From assembly GCA_017542695.1 (NCBI GenBank), contig JAFXWT010000107.1, forward strand, positions 1 to 28,672: DNA of 28,672 nt. The letters run 5' to 3'. The notes below the pieces were generated by a model that saw only the letters and a list, made by a program, of their open reading frames with translations, made no database searches and had not been told where the DNA came from. The position numbers and the translations under genes were made by a program. This DNA comes from Clostridia bacterium (GTDB lineage Bacteria; Bacillota_A; Clostridia; Oscillospirales; CAG-272). Shown here one piece after another: positions 16,536-28,266 of this stretch; the first letter of the stretch is position 1, and the number at the start of each line of letters is the position of its first letter.

Positions 16536-17197
16536 TCCAGCGTATCTTTCGGGAAAACTTTCGACCTTGTGAAGATATCGAGCGTGCCGTCGGGTTTCAG
16601 CGCGGCGAAAAACACGTCGGGGAGAAAATATCCGCGCTCATCGAGCGTCTTTTCGACGTATTCGCGCGAAAATCCCGCGTTTATGACGTTGTTTTCCATG
16701 ATCCTGCCGTCGAGCACCGCGACGGAAGGAATACTGCCTCCGTTTTCCGTTTTCGGAAAGATACTGATCATACCGTTCGGCTCAAAGATCGCCGTGTGGA
16801 TGCGCGAAATGTCGAAATATCCCTCTTTTCTGCACGACATGAGAAATTCGTTCATGTCGATCTTCGCTTTCGCAAAGTTTTTTTCGTATATCCTGCCGTT
16901 TTCGATCAGCACGATAGGCACGCCCTCGAGAAAGCGGCGCATTTTGATAGAGCGATTGCTTAAAATATCGAAAAATATGGCGACGGCGGTGTAAACGCAC
17001 ATCGCAACGATGCCGATCAGCAGGTCTTCGTCGTCTTTTGATATCGCTATTTCGGCGGCTATCGAGCCGAAAGATATGCCGTTTACGTAGTCGAACAGCG
17101 ACAGCTGCGACACCTGCCGCCGCCCCATTATTTTCGTCAGCAAAAACAGCACGACGACTGATACAACGGACTTTGCCGCCGCCATAATATATATCAT
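16532..17197 (-). CDS. DUF421 / YetF-type membrane protein
   Basis: The 221-residue protein begins with two to three hydrophobic segments (about residues 5-25, 37-52 and 58-78) and then a soluble domain. The segment TKIMGRRQVSQLSLFDYV plus GISFGSIAAEIA matches the DUF421 family (YetF, YrbG and relatives). Family members are often linked to spores or stress in Bacillus, but their biochemical role is unclear. I chose the ATG at 17197 because GGAGG lies five bases upstream; longer in-frame starts at 17218 and 17248 have no ribosome binding site. It lies alone between the terminators of asd and recX. No clear promoter is visible in the roughly 50 bases upstream. Confidence 0.82.
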   Translation of the reverse strand: MIYIMAAAKSVVSVVVLFLLTKIMGRRQVSQLSLFDYVNGISFGSIAAEIAISKDDEDLLIGIVAMCVYTAVAIFFDILSNRSIKMRRFLEGVPIVLIENGRIYEKNFAKAKIDMNEFLMSCRKEGYFDISRIHTAIFEPNGMISIFPKTENGGSIPSVAVLDGRIMENNVINAGFSREYVEKTLDERGYFLPDVFFAALKPDGTLDIFTRSKVFPKDTLE

Positions 17198-17246
17198 TTT
17201 CGCCTCCGTTTTTTTCATATTGTGTGCGAAAATGAGGAAATGATAC

Positions 17247-17292
17247 AAAAAAACCGATCTTTTGGCGGTGCACCGCCCTTCGATCGGTTTTT
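17247..17292 (-). terminator. Terminator of the gyrase-recA-recX transcription unit
   Basis: AAAAACCGATC (17249-17259) pairs with GATCGGTTTTT (17282-17292). The loop contains the perfect palindrome GGCGGTGCACCGCC (17264-17277). On the minus strand the stem ends in a T tract, immediately after the recX stop. Confidence 0.88.
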
Positions 17293-17293
17293 C

Positions 17294-17953
17294 TTATTGC
17301 TCTTCTTTTTTGACAAGCGCCAGAGCTTCTTTGATCTCGTCGGTCGTAAATCCGCAGCGCGCAAGATTCGACACGTTTTTCATCCTTGCGTCGCGCTCGA
17401 CAAACGATGATGTGCCGCCCATTTTGCGAACGCGCTCGGCGCAAATGCCGACGTAGTCGATATCGCTGTCGTCAAGCGCGCGCGACGCCGTTTCGCGCTC
17501 GAATCCCTTGGCGAACATCTCGTTTTTGATCCTGATCCGCCCGTACTGACGGCGTTTCGCCATGTCGGATACGAGAGAGAGCGCCATTTCGTATTCGTTT
17601 ATGTAGCCGCAGTCGGCGAGAAACTCGACCGCGTCCGCCGCAACGTCGCGGCTGACGCCGCGAACGACAAGTTTTTCACGCAGCGCCCGCTTCGTATTCG
17701 GCGCGAACGAGAGCAATTTCAGCCCCGCTTTGACCGCGTCTGTCTTTTTCATCGCGTATTCGATGCGCCCGAATTTTTCCTCCGTCACTCTCGACTCGCA
17801 CCCGAGCTTGATCGGGATGTTAAGCTCTCCGAAAAAGTCGGCGGCGATCTCGCCTTTTATCTGCCGGATACTGCGCCCTTCGCGCGCTTCCATTTTGCAA
17901 ACGACCTCCTCGCCGCTCGGCGAGGGGGCCGTTTCAATGATAAAATAATCCAT
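17294..17953 (-). CDS. recX: RecX, regulator of RecA
   Basis: RecX binds RecA filaments and modulates recombination and the SOS response. The 219-residue protein shows the repeated three-helix pattern of the family (KTDAVKAGLKLLSFAPNTKRAL, LADCGYINEYEMA, RRQYGRIRIKNEM, LARCGFTTDEI). Its ATG overlaps the TAA of recA (TAATG), so translation is coupled. An N-terminal region of about 60 residues before the first repeat is typical of Bacillota RecX. Confidence 0.9.
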   Translation of the reverse strand: MDYFIIETAPSPSGEEVVCKMEAREGRSIRQIKGEIAADFFGELNIPIKLGCESRVTEEKFGRIEYAMKKTDAVKAGLKLLSFAPNTKRALREKLVVRGVSRDVAADAVEFLADCGYINEYEMALSLVSDMAKRRQYGRIRIKNEMFAKGFERETASRALDDSDIDYVGICAERVRKMGGTSSFVERDARMKNVSNLARCGFTTDEIKEALALVKKEEQ

Positions 17954-19107
17954 TATTCGTCAGCTTCCACACCGAGAACGCGGATGTCGAATCCGTCTCC
18001 GTCCTCGATGCCGTCGCCGTGGATCTCGCCCGTCGGATCGTCGTCGTCCTCGAGCGAATACGCCTCCTCGGGAACGAGATCGACGTTCTGCGCCTGCTCT
18101 TTGATCTTCGCTTCGATCTCATCGGCGAGCTTCTTGTTCGATTCGAGCACGGTGCGCGCCGCGTCCTTGCCCTGCGCCAGTTTTTCGCCGTTGTAGTAGA
18201 AGAACGAGCCGCTCTTTTTGATGATGTCAAGGTTCGACGCGATCTCGAGTATCTCGCCGGCTTTTGAAATGCCCTTGCCGTAGATTATTTCAAATTCCGC
18301 GACCTTGAACGGCGGCGCGACTTTGTTTTTGACGATCTTGACCTTGACCTTGTTGCCGTAAACGTCGCTGCCCTGTTTGAGTGATTCTGTTTTGCGCACG
18401 TCAAGACGCACCGAAGCGTAGAATTTCAGCGCGCGTCCGCCCGTCGTCGTTTCGGGATTGCCGTACATAACTCCGACTTTCTCGCGGAGCTGGTTTATGA
18501 ATATCGCAACGCAGTTAGTCTTTGAGATAATACCGGAGAGCTTGCGCAGCGCCTGCGACATAAGGCGTGCCTGAAGTCCGACGTGACTCGCGCCCATCGT
18601 GCCGTCGATCTCCTGCTGCGGAACGAGAGCCGCCACCGAGTCTACAACAACCACGTCGACCGCGCCTGAGCGGACGAGATGCTCCGTTACGTCGAGCGCC
18701 TGCTCGCCGCTGTCCGGCTGGGAAACGAGGAGCTCCTCGATATCGACGCCGAGCGCCTTTGCGTAAACGGGGTCGAGCGCGTGTTCCGCGTCGATGAACG
18801 CCGCCGTGCCGCCGAGCTTCTGCACCTCGGCGACAATGTGGAGCGCGACCGTCGTTTTACCCGACGATTCCGGCCCGAATATCTCGACGATCCTGCCGCG
18901 CGGAACGCCGCCGATGCCGAGAGCGAGGTCGAGCGTGAGCGATCCTGTCGGAACGGCCTCGACGTTCATGCGCGCGTTCTCGCCGAGACGCATGATCGTT
19001 CCTTTTCCAAAATCCTTTTCGATCTGTGAAATGGCGGCTTGAAGAGCTTTTTTCTTTTCTTCTCCGCCTATCTGTTCAACTGCGGGTTTTTTCTTCGTTG
19101 CTTTCAT
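17953..19107 (-). CDS. recA: Recombinase RecA
   Basis: RecA forms filaments on single-stranded DNA, promotes strand exchange and stimulates LexA cleavage. The 384-residue protein has Walker A GPESSGKT (78-85), Walker [11 protein letters not shown], the loop after [21 protein letters not shown], and [23 protein letters not shown]. The C-terminus is a long acidic tail (about 345-384, with runs of Asp and Glu), which makes it longer than the common 345-355 residues. The ATG follows AAAGGAA. It begins 15 bases after gyrA, an unusual placement since recA is normally far from the origin cluster. Confidence 0.98.
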   Translation of the reverse strand: MKATKKKPAVEQIGGEEKKKALQAAISQIEKDFGKGTIMRLGENARMNVEAVPTGSLTLDLALGIGGVPRGRIVEIFGPESSGKTTVALHIVAEVQKLGGTAAFIDAEHALDPVYAKALGVDIEELLVSQPDSGEQALDVTEHLVRSGAVDVVVVDSVAALVPQQEIDGTMGASHVGLQARLMSQALRKLSGIISKTNCVAIFINQLREKVGVMYGNPETTTGGRALKFYASVRLDVRKTESLKQGSDVYGNKVKVKIVKNKVAPPFKVAEFEIIYGKGISKAGEILEIASNLDIIKKSGSFFYYNGEKLAQGKDAARTVLESNKKLADEIEAKIKEQAQNVDLVPEEAYSLEDDDDPTGEIHGDGIEDGDGFDIRVLGVEADE

Positions 19108-19122
19108 TTTGCCGTTCCTTTC

Positions 19123-21675
19123 TTATTCTTCGTCGCTGTCTTCTTCAACGGGGATGGTTTCGACGGGAGACGTCGCTTTCGCTTCCTCTGCCGCTTCCGC
19201 GAGTTCTTTATCCTCTTCCTCGTCGCTCTTTACCGCCGCGAACTTGACGATCTTCGTTTCGCCCTCGATCCTCATGACCTTAACGCCCGAGGTGTTGGAG
19301 CCGAAGATATTTATTTCATTTACGGGCGTTCTTATCAGTGTGCCTTCGTTTGTGATTATCATGATGTCGTCGCTGTCCGAAACGGCGGCGATGCCTGCGA
19401 GCGCGCCCGTCTTGTCCGTGATCTTGTGGCAGATGATGCCCGTTGTGCCGCGCGCGTGAGCCATGAAGCAGTCGAATTCGCTCCGCTTGCCGTAGCCCTT
19501 TTCCGTGACGGTGATGAGTTTCTTTTCGTTATCGACCACTTCGCATCCGATGACGTAGTCGTCGCCTTTGAGCTTGATGCCGCGGACGCCGCGCGCCGTA
19601 CGGCCCATTACTCTCGCGTCGCGCTCGTCAAAGCGCGCGCAGCGGCCGTTGTGAGTTGCGATGACGATCTCGTTTTCGCCCGTCGTGTGTCTTACGAACG
19701 CGAGTTCGTCGCCCTCGTCGAGATTGATGGCGATCTTGCCGCCCTTTCTCTGATACTCGAAATCTTTAACATCGGCGCGCTTTATAACGCCGCCGCGAGT
19801 TACCATGACGAAGTATTCGTCATCAAGGAATCCCGAAACGGAGATTATCGACGTGACTTTCTCGCCCGGATTAAGCTCAATGATGTTGACGGCGTTCGTA
19901 CCTTTTGCCGTTCTCGACGCCTCGGGTATCTGGTACGCCTTCTTCGCGTATACTCTGCCGAGGTTTGTGAACATTAAGAGAGTGGAGTGCGAGTGGACTA
20001 TCATAACGTCGCGCACAAGGTCCTCTTCTTTCGTACCCATGCCGATGATGCCCTTGCCGCCGCGGCGCTGAGCCGTATAAACGTCGGCGGGAACCCGCTT
20101 GATGTAACCCGAATCGGTCATCGTGATGACGCATTCGTGGCGCTCGATGAGGTCTTCGAGGTCGATCTCGTCCTCGACATCCTGAATTTCGGTGCGGCGC
20201 TCGTCGCCGTACTTGTCGCGGATGGCAATAAGCTCGTCTTTCAGCACTCCGCGGAGCATTTCGTCGTTTGAAAGCAGTTCGCGGTAGTAACTGATACGCT
20301 TTTCGATCTCGTCGTATTCGGCCTTGAGCTTTTCAACGTCGAGTCCCTGAAGCGCTTTGAGCCGCATATCGAGTATCGCCTGCGCCTGAACGTCGTCAAG
20401 CGAAAATCTTTCCATCAGGCGCTCTTTCGCGTCGTCGTATGCAGTTCTGATGATGTGGATGACCTCGTCGATGTTGTCCTGCGCTACGAGCAGTCCTTCG
20501 ATCAGGTGCGCGCGTTCGAGCGCTTTGCCGAGATCGAATTTCGTGCGGCGGATGATCAGTTCTTCCTGGAATTTGATATATTCGTCGATGATGTGGCGGA
20601 GCGAAAGTATTTTCGGCTGACGCTGATCGTCGACGAGCGCGAGCATGATGACGGAAAAGCTCGACTGCATCGCCGTCTGCGCGAAGAGGTGGTTAAGTAC
20701 CACCTGCGGATTTGCGTCTTTTTTAAGTTCGATCACGATGCGCATGCCGTTTCTGTCGCTTTCCTCGCGCAGATCGGATATGCCTTCAAGGCGTTTTTCC
20801 TTTACCTGATCGGCTATGTTCTTGACAAGCTGGCGTTTGTTTACCTGATACGGCAGCTCGGTAACGATGATCCTCGTTCTGTTTTCGCGCGTTTCCTCAA
20901 ATTCGGTGCGCGCGCGCACGACTATGCGGCCTCTGCCCGTCGCGTAGGCCTGACGGATGCCCGAGCGTCCCATAATAATGCCCTTTGTCGGAAAGTCCGG
21001 TCCCTCTATGTGCTGCATCAGATCGTCGAGCGTCGCGTCGGGATTGTCGAGCACGCAGACGCACGCGTTTATCACTTCGGTGAGGTTATGCGGCGGGATA
21101 TTCGTCGCCATGCCGACGGCGATACCGCTCGAACCGTTGACGAGAAGGTTCGGGAATCTCGACGGAAGAACGCGCGGTTCTTTGCGGCTCTCGTCGAAGT
21201 TCGGGTCCCAATCGACCGTGTTTTTGTCGATGTCGCGGAGCATTTCGTTTGCGATCTTCGACATTCTCGCCTCGGTGTAACGGTAAGCTGCGGGCGGGTC
21301 GCCGTCGACGGAACCGAAGTTGCCGTGACCGTCGACGAGCATATATCTCATCGAGAAATCCTGCGCGAGACGTACCATCGCGTCGTAGACCGACGCGTCG
21401 CCGTGCGGATGATAGCGTCCGAGCACGTCGCCGACGCACGTCGCCGATTTTTTGAACGGCTTATCGGACGTCAGTCCGTCCTCATACATCGCGTAAAGGA
21501 TGCGGCGGTGGACGGGTTTCAGTCCGTCGCGCACATCGGGGAGAGCGCGGCCCACGATGACCGACATCGCATATTCGATGTAGCTTCTTTCCATCTCTCC
21601 GACAAGGTCGGAGTCGTTGATCACCTGATTCGGAAACGCAATGTCTTCCGGCTTGTAATCTCTGTTGTGTGCCAT
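19123..21675 (-). CDS. gyrA: DNA gyrase subunit A
   Basis: GyrA is the DNA-cleaving subunit of gyrase, which introduces negative supercoils. The 850-residue protein has [20 protein letters not shown] (34-53) and the catalytic tyrosine Tyr133 in [10 protein letters not shown]. The gyrase-specific GyrA box QRRGGKG lies at about residue 535 at the head of the C-terminal beta-pinwheel, which separates it from ParC. The quinolone-determining segment reads [10 protein letters not shown] (90-99): the position equal to E. coli Ser83 is Ala94, followed by Ser95, with Asp98 equal to Asp87. The C-terminal tail is acidic. It follows gyrB after 12 bases with a GGGGG-type ribosome binding site. Confidence 0.98.
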   Translation of the reverse strand: MAHNRDYKPEDIAFPNQVINDSDLVGEMERSYIEYAMSVIVGRALPDVRDGLKPVHRRILYAMYEDGLTSDKPFKKSATCVGDVLGRYHPHGDASVYDAMVRLAQDFSMRYMLVDGHGNFGSVDGDPPAAYRYTEARMSKIANEMLRDIDKNTVDWDPNFDESRKEPRVLPSRFPNLLVNGSSGIAVGMATNIPPHNLTEVINACVCVLDNPDATLDDLMQHIEGPDFPTKGIIMGRSGIRQAYATGRGRIVVRARTEFEETRENRTRIIVTELPYQVNKRQLVKNIADQVKEKRLEGISDLREESDRNGMRIVIELKKDANPQVVLNHLFAQTAMQSSFSVIMLALVDDQRQPKILSLRHIIDEYIKFQEELIIRRTKFDLGKALERAHLIEGLLVAQDNIDEVIHIIRTAYDDAKERLMERFSLDDVQAQAILDMRLKALQGLDVEKLKAEYDEIEKRISYYRELLSNDEMLRGVLKDELIAIRDKYGDERRTEIQDVEDEIDLEDLIERHECVITMTDSGYIKRVPADVYTAQRRGGKGIIGMGTKEEDLVRDVMIVHSHSTLLMFTNLGRVYAKKAYQIPEASRTAKGTNAVNIIELNPGEKVTSIISVSGFLDDEYFVMVTRGGVIKRADVKDFEYQRKGGKIAINLDEGDELAFVRHTTGENEIVIATHNGRCARFDERDARVMGRTARGVRGIKLKGDDYVIGCEVVDNEKKLITVTEKGYGKRSEFDCFMAHARGTTGIICHKITDKTGALAGIAAVSDSDDIMIITNEGTLIRTPVNEINIFGSNTSGVKVMRIEGETKIVKFAAVKSDEEEDKELAEAAEEAKATSPVETIPVEEDSDEE

Positions 21676-21687
21676 GTTCTCACCCCC

Positions 21688-23911
<2,224 letters not shown>

Positions 23912-23947
23912 GGTTTTTTCCTTTCTTTTTTTGAAAGAAAATATGTT

Positions 23948-23985
23948 TGTCGCCGAAGGCGACATATCACTTCGCGCTGCGCGAA
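23948..23985. repeat. Tandem palindromes in the recF-remB spacer
   Basis: Two perfect short palindromes lie side by side: TGTCGCC-GAA-GGCGACA (23948-23964) and TTCGCGC-T-GCGCGAA (23971-23985), separated by TATCAC. They fill most of the 77 bases between the recF stop and the remB start. The arrangement resembles interspersed palindromic elements common in gut Clostridia; I could not test for other genomic copies. Confidence 0.55.
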
Positions 23986-23988
23986 ATT

Positions 23989-25101
23989 TCACATATACTT
24001 ATATTTTCCGCCCTCGACGTATATCCGTTTTCCGCCGTCGATGCCCGAAAAATCGTTCTCGTCGCACGACGTGATCATCACCTGCCGCCCGTAAAGCTGC
24101 GACAGCACGTAATTTTTTCTGTCGCGGTCAAGCTCGGAGAGCACATCGTCGAGCAGGAACACGGGGTATTCTCCGCACTCCTCGCGCGAAATCTCGCCTT
24201 CGGCGAGCTTCAGCGCCAGCGCGATGCTGCGCTGCTGACCCTGCGAGCAGAAATTCTTTGCCGAGCGACCGCCGAGGAATATCTCGAAATCATCCCTGTG
24301 CGCGCCAATGAGAGAGGTACCGACGATCTTTTCTTTTTCGCGGTGTTTTTCTATCGCGGCGCGGTACTTTTTTTCGTTTTCGACCTCATCAAAGAGGTCG
24401 CCGCCGTCTGATATCGACGTGTCATAACTGTAAGTCACATTCTCGCGCCCCGAACTCATGTCACACGTCAACTCGTTGACATGTTCAAATATCCTTTTAA
24501 GATATTCCGCGCGAACGGCGGTGATATATCCGCCGAGCGATGCCAGCTTATCCGACAAAACGTCGTAGAGCATGTCGAACCCCTCCGGCTTATCCTCGTA
24601 CGAGCGAAGCAGCGCGTTCCGCTGTTCAACGACTTTTTGATACTCGATCAGCGCCGCGAGATATTTCGGCTTGAACTGTGAGATCGCGCCGTCGATGAAC
24701 GCGCGGCGAACGGCGGGCTCGGTCTGTACTATCGAAAGATGGTAAGGGCAGAACAGCACCGCGCGGAACGTGCCGACAAAATCGGATATTCTCGTCACCT
24801 TCGCGCCGTTTTTGAACATCTCGCGCCGCCCGTTTTCGCGGTAGCGCAGCGCCATCGTGTATTCGCGGTCGCTTGACTGAAATTTTGCGGATATCTGCGT
24901 CACGTCCGTGCCGAATTTGCGGAGATCCGCGTCTTTGACGCGGCGAAAGCTCTTTCCGCCCGCGAACATGTATATGCCCTCGATGACGTTCGTCTTTCCC
25001 ATGGCGTTCTTCCCGAAAATTATGTTCATGTCGGGATCAAAGTCAAAGGAAAAATGCTCTATGTTCCGAAAATTATCAAACGTCGCTCCCGTCAGTTTCA
25101 T
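23989..25101 (-). CDS. recF: DNA replication and repair protein RecF
   Basis: RecF is an SMC-like ATPase that helps load RecA at gapped DNA with RecO and RecR. The 370-residue protein has Walker A FGKNAMGKT (29-37), the QGQQRS signature region (CSQGQQRSIALALKLAE) and Walker B FLLDDVLSELD near residue 310. Its ATG lies one base after the dnaN stop with only a weak ribosome binding site, suggesting translational reinitiation. In Bacillus the small S4-domain gene yaaA lies between dnaN and recF; here there is no room for it. Confidence 0.96.
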   Translation of the reverse strand: MKLTGATFDNFRNIEHFSFDFDPDMNIIFGKNAMGKTNVIEGIYMFAGGKSFRRVKDADLRKFGTDVTQISAKFQSSDREYTMALRYRENGRREMFKNGAKVTRISDFVGTFRAVLFCPYHLSIVQTEPAVRRAFIDGAISQFKPKYLAALIEYQKVVEQRNALLRSYEDKPEGFDMLYDVLSDKLASLGGYITAVRAEYLKRIFEHVNELTCDMSSGRENVTYSYDTSISDGGDLFDEVENEKKYRAAIEKHREKEKIVGTSLIGAHRDDFEIFLGGRSAKNFCSQGQQRSIALALKLAEGEISREECGEYPVFLLDDVLSELDRDRKNYVLSQLYGRQVMITSCDENDFSGIDGGKRIYVEGGKYKYM

Positions 25102-25102
25102 T

Positions 25103-26275
25103 TCAGTTGTCTCTCATCTTCATAGGAATTGCGAGATAGAGGAATTTAGTGTTCTTTTCCTCCGTGTCCGCGCCCTCGACTACCATACTCATCAGCGCCG
25201 ACGTGAGCGAGAGTTTTATGGTTTCGTCGTCGCATCCCGTCATAATGTCGAGCAGTTTTTTGCAGTCGAACCCGATGAGAAGATCCGGTCCTTCTTTTTC
25301 GACCTGTATTTCGTTATATACCTTGCCGTTTATCGACTCGGCAAAGACGTTGAGCATCTGTCCCTCAAACGAGAGCTTTACTATGCTCTTTGCCTGCCCC
25401 TGAATTCTGTCTTCCGTGACGAGCGCGGCTCTTTCGAGCGCGTCGGAAAGCTCCCGCTTGTCTATGGTGACGAAAGTTTTGCTTTCTTTCGGAATAAATC
25501 TTTCGTATTCGAGGTACATCTGGTCGATGAGACGTGAGAACATCGTTGTTTCGCGTTCCTCGTCGCCGTATCTCATTTTCATTGAAATAATAACGCGCTT
25601 ACGCGTGAGCGAAAATTTAATATCTTCATCCTTATCGTCGATAAGGCGGACTATCTCGTTCACCGTCTTTCCCGGCAGGATGAAGCGGAATTCTTCCTCA
25701 CCCGTATTCGACGTGAGTTTCGTGTCGATGTTCACGTCGCGGATGGCGAGACGGAACGAGTCGCACGATACGACTCTGACTTTTTTCGCCGTTACCTCAA
25801 AATAAAGCCCTGTGAGCACGGGACGCGACTCGTCGTGTGAAATTGCAAACGACGTCTGGTTTATCAGTCTGCGGAGCACATTTTGCGGCAGAGTAAAAAA
25901 TCTGTCGGGGCTGAGCTCCGGTATCGGCGGGAAGTTCTCTCCCGAAATATAGTAAAGTTGAAATTTTGACTTTCCACTCGAAATTGTCGCCGTGCCGTTT
26001 TCGCTTGTCTCGATGGTGATGCTGCCGGGCATGAATTTTACGATGGACGCGAGCTTTGTGCCGTTAATGACCATCGTACCGCTCTGCTCGACCTCGGCGG
26101 AGATGTACGTTTTCAGTCCTTTTTCGTAGTCGTAAGCGCAGATCATGCATTCGCTCTGCGATGTCGTACCGAGATAAATGCCCTCGATGCTTCCCATCGT
26201 CTTGTCGCTCGATACGCATCCGAGCGAGCGTGTGATCGCAAGAAGAAGGGCGTCTTTGCTGAACGTTACTTTCAT
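25103..26275 (-). CDS. dnaN: DNA polymerase III beta sliding clamp
   Basis: DnaN forms the ring that tethers polymerase to DNA. The 390-residue length is slightly above the usual 365-380. Family features include the start MKVTFSKDALLLAI, the DESRPVLTGLYFE segment near the middle, the SCDSFRLA motif, and a C-terminus ending near AIPMKMRDN, which replaces the usual LPMR. The start is supported by the family start, but a good ribosome binding site (AAAGGA) lies 25 to 30 bases away, beyond a GC palindrome. Confidence 0.96.
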   Translation of the reverse strand: MKVTFSKDALLLAITRSLGCVSSDKTMGSIEGIYLGTTSQSECMICAYDYEKGLKTYISAEVEQSGTMVINGTKLASIVKFMPGSITIETSENGTATISSGKSKFQLYYISGENFPPIPELSPDRFFTLPQNVLRRLINQTSFAISHDESRPVLTGLYFEVTAKKVRVVSCDSFRLAIRDVNIDTKLTSNTGEEEFRFILPGKTVNEIVRLIDDKDEDIKFSLTRKRVIISMKMRYGDEERETTMFSRLIDQMYLEYERFIPKESKTFVTIDKRELSDALERAALVTEDRIQGQAKSIVKLSFEGQMLNVFAESINGKVYNEIQVEKEGPDLLIGFDCKKLLDIMTGCDDETIKLSLTSALMSMVVEGADTEEKNTKFLYLAIPMKMRDN

Positions 26276-26286
26276 TTTTCTTTACC

Positions 26287-26300
26287 CGGCCCGCGGGCCG
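26287..26300 (-). repeat. GC palindrome in the dnaN leader
   Basis: CGGCCCG-CGGGCCG is a perfect 14-base palindrome in otherwise AT-rich sequence. On the mRNA it lies between AAAGGA and the dnaN ATG. Confidence 0.6.
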
Positions 26301-26339
26301 TCCTTTCTTTTGATTAAAATAATATTTTGAGGTTTTAGT

Positions 26340-26760
26340 TTTTTTAGATTGGGTGGAAAATGTTAAAAAATCGAAAGTTTGCGTGAATAAATGATTTTTT
26401 TGCTTTTTTATTTATGTTTTCGATGTTGAAAACGTCTTGAAAGATTGTTGATAAAGTCGGCTTGATTTTTCTCTCCTATCAAAATGTTGACAATATAGAA
26501 AAACAAGAGGAATGTTTTTCTATCGGTGTTGAAAACAGCGTCACATCAATGGTAATTTTTTACATAAAAGGATAATGATTTTATGTTTTTGTATAAGTTT
26601 GATTTTTTGAAAAATTCAGCGTACACAAGAAAAAATCAAATTTCACGTAAATTATTTCGACCGTGACCGAAATAATTACGCACATTGAAAAAATCAAGCA
26701 ATCGCAAGTTATCAACATACTTTTCCACCGATTGTGGAAAAAATCTCACGCTTTGAAATG
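26340..26760. other. oriC: Replication origin (oriC) between dnaN and dnaA
   Basis: The 521-base gap 26276-26796 has no gene and is strongly AT-rich. It contains eight 9-mers close to the DnaA box TTATNCACA. Read on the plus strand they are GGTGGAAAA (26352), TGTTGAAAA (26424), TGTTGATAA (26446), TGTTGACAA (26485), TGTTGAAAA (26527), TTATCAACA (26709), TTTTCCACC (26721) and TGTGGAAAA (26733). The first five read on the minus strand, and the last three start at exact 12-base steps. The box-poor AT-rich stretch about 26541-26645 is the best candidate for the unwinding element. Gene context dnaA-oriC-dnaN supports the call. Confidence 0.85.
26646..26680. repeat. Large hairpin inside the origin, downstream of dnaA
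   Basis: AATTATTTCG (26650-26659) pairs with CGAAATAATT (26668-26677); CGT (26646-26648) and ACG (26678-26680) extend the stem past one bulged A. The loop is eight bases. On the minus strand a T-rich segment follows a few bases later, so it could terminate dnaA, or be an origin structure. Confidence 0.55.
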
Positions 26761-26796
26761 AGAAGAAAAAATGGAATTATACAAAAGAATAACCTG

Positions 26797-28167
26797 TTAC
26801 GAAAATTCCTTTATCAGACCGGATACGATGCGTTCGGTTTCGGGATTTGACGCGATCTCGTTTGAAACGACGTCGATCGACGCAAGGACCGTCGTGTGAT
26901 CACGGTTGAATATCTTTCCGATATCGACAACGGGCATCTGAGTTACTTTTCTTATTACGTACACCGAAACGTGCCTTGCCGTCGATATTTCCTTTGAGCG
27001 CTTTTTGCTCTTGATGTCCTCGACGGGAACGTCGTATATCTTCGACACGGCGGCGATGACCTTTTCCGCCGTCTCCGTCGGTGACGCGTTTACTGAAATA
27101 AAGCTCGAAAGCTGACCTTTTGCGATGTCAACGGTGATCGGCGACTGTGTGATATAGCTGTATGCTCCGAGTTTTTTGATCACGCCCTCGATCTGGCGGA
27201 TGTTGCTCTTTATGTTTTCTCCGATGAACGTCAGCACGTCGTTCGGGAGGTTTACGTTCATAATTTCCGCTTTTCTTTTTAAGATAGCAACGCGGAGCTC
27301 CGTGTCGGGCGGTTGGATGTCGGCGATCATGCCGCCTTCAAAGCGCGTCTTTATCCTGTCTTCGAGGTGCTGTATCTCTTTCGGCGGACGGTCGGAGGTT
27401 AAGATGATCTGCTTGTGATTTTCAAACAGAGTATTGAACGTGTGGAAGAACTCTTCCTGCGTCGCAACCTTGCCGGCGATGAACTGAACGTCGTCGACGA
27501 GGAGCATATCGACCTTGCGGTATTTTTCCTTGAAAGCCGCCGTATTCTTTTTGGCGAGAGCGTCGACGAGTTCGTTTGTGAAATCGTCGCCCTTTACGAA
27601 CACGATTTTGTAGTCTGGGTATTTTTCTTTGACCTTGTGCGCGATCGCTTTCATCAGATGTGTTTTGCCGAGTCCCGACGAGCCGTAGATGAACAGCGGG
27701 TTATAATCGACGGCAGGGTGATTTGCCACCGCGAGCGACACCGCGTGCGCGAATTTGTTTGACGAGCCGACGACGAAGTTTTCAAACGTGTACTCGTCGT
27801 CGGGCGAGAACATTGTCGAGAAGCTGCCGTTTTCCTCATCCTCGCCGAAGTTCCGGTCGATTTGTTCGTCGGTGATGTTCGGCGCCTCCATCGAATAGAG
27901 CGCGCCCTCAACGCTGAATCCGTCGCGCGGGAAGATTTTAGCCGTCACGTCGAACCCCATGACCTCTTTGAACGATTCTTCGATCTGGCGGGCGTATTTT
28001 GTGTTGAGAAGGTCGACAAACCCGCCGTCATCCGTAACGATGAAGGCGTATTTCTCGTCAAAATGGACGAGCTCGAATTTTCTGAACCACAGATCCATCA
28101 GCGCCTCGGAATATTTTTTGCTAAGCTCACGGAGCATAAGCTCCCATATTTCCTTATATGAGTTCAT
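26797..28167 (-). CDS. dnaA: Chromosomal replication initiator DnaA
   Basis: DnaA binds DnaA boxes, melts the origin and loads the helicase. The 456-residue protein has an N-terminal domain (1-85), a short acidic linker, the AAA+ domain with Walker A GSSGLGKT (162-169), Walker B MLLVDDVQF near 226, the sensor segment LTSDRPPKEI, and the C-terminal helix-turn-helix signature FNRDHTTVLASI near 423-434. The ATG follows AAGGAA. The gene has its own promoter with DnaA boxes nearby and no gene between it and the window's end. Confidence 0.99.
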   Translation of the reverse strand: MNSYKEIWELMLRELSKKYSEALMDLWFRKFELVHFDEKYAFIVTDDGGFVDLLNTKYARQIEESFKEVMGFDVTAKIFPRDGFSVEGALYSMEAPNITDEQIDRNFGEDEENGSFSTMFSPDDEYTFENFVVGSSNKFAHAVSLAVANHPAVDYNPLFIYGSSGLGKTHLMKAIAHKVKEKYPDYKIVFVKGDDFTNELVDALAKKNTAAFKEKYRKVDMLLVDDVQFIAGKVATQEEFFHTFNTLFENHKQIILTSDRPPKEIQHLEDRIKTRFEGGMIADIQPPDTELRVAILKRKAEIMNVNLPNDVLTFIGENIKSNIRQIEGVIKKLGAYSYITQSPITVDIAKGQLSSFISVNASPTETAEKVIAAVSKIYDVPVEDIKSKKRSKEISTARHVSVYVIRKVTQMPVVDIGKIFNRDHTTVLASIDVVSNEIASNPETERIVSGLIKEFS

Positions 28168-28237
28168 TTTATTCCTTATCCTTTCATCAAAGAGGTTAAA
28201 AAAGGTAATTCTTCGGGATTTTTAATTAAGTATATAT

Positions 28238-28266
28238 ATTATATCATAAAAATATATAGATTTCAA
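28238..28266 (-). promoter_or_regulatory. Sigma-A promoter of dnaA
   Basis: On the minus strand TTGAAA (plus-strand 28261-28266) and TATAAT (28238-28243) are exactly 17 bases apart. The start is predicted near 28231, giving a leader of about 64 bases before the dnaA ATG. The surrounding sequence is extremely AT-rich. Confidence 0.75.

Noticed and set aside
23912..23992. Upstream extension of the DUF370 protein by 27 residues
   Set aside because: The extension translates the palindromic spacer, while AAAGGA directly precedes the ATG at 23911, which fits the family start.
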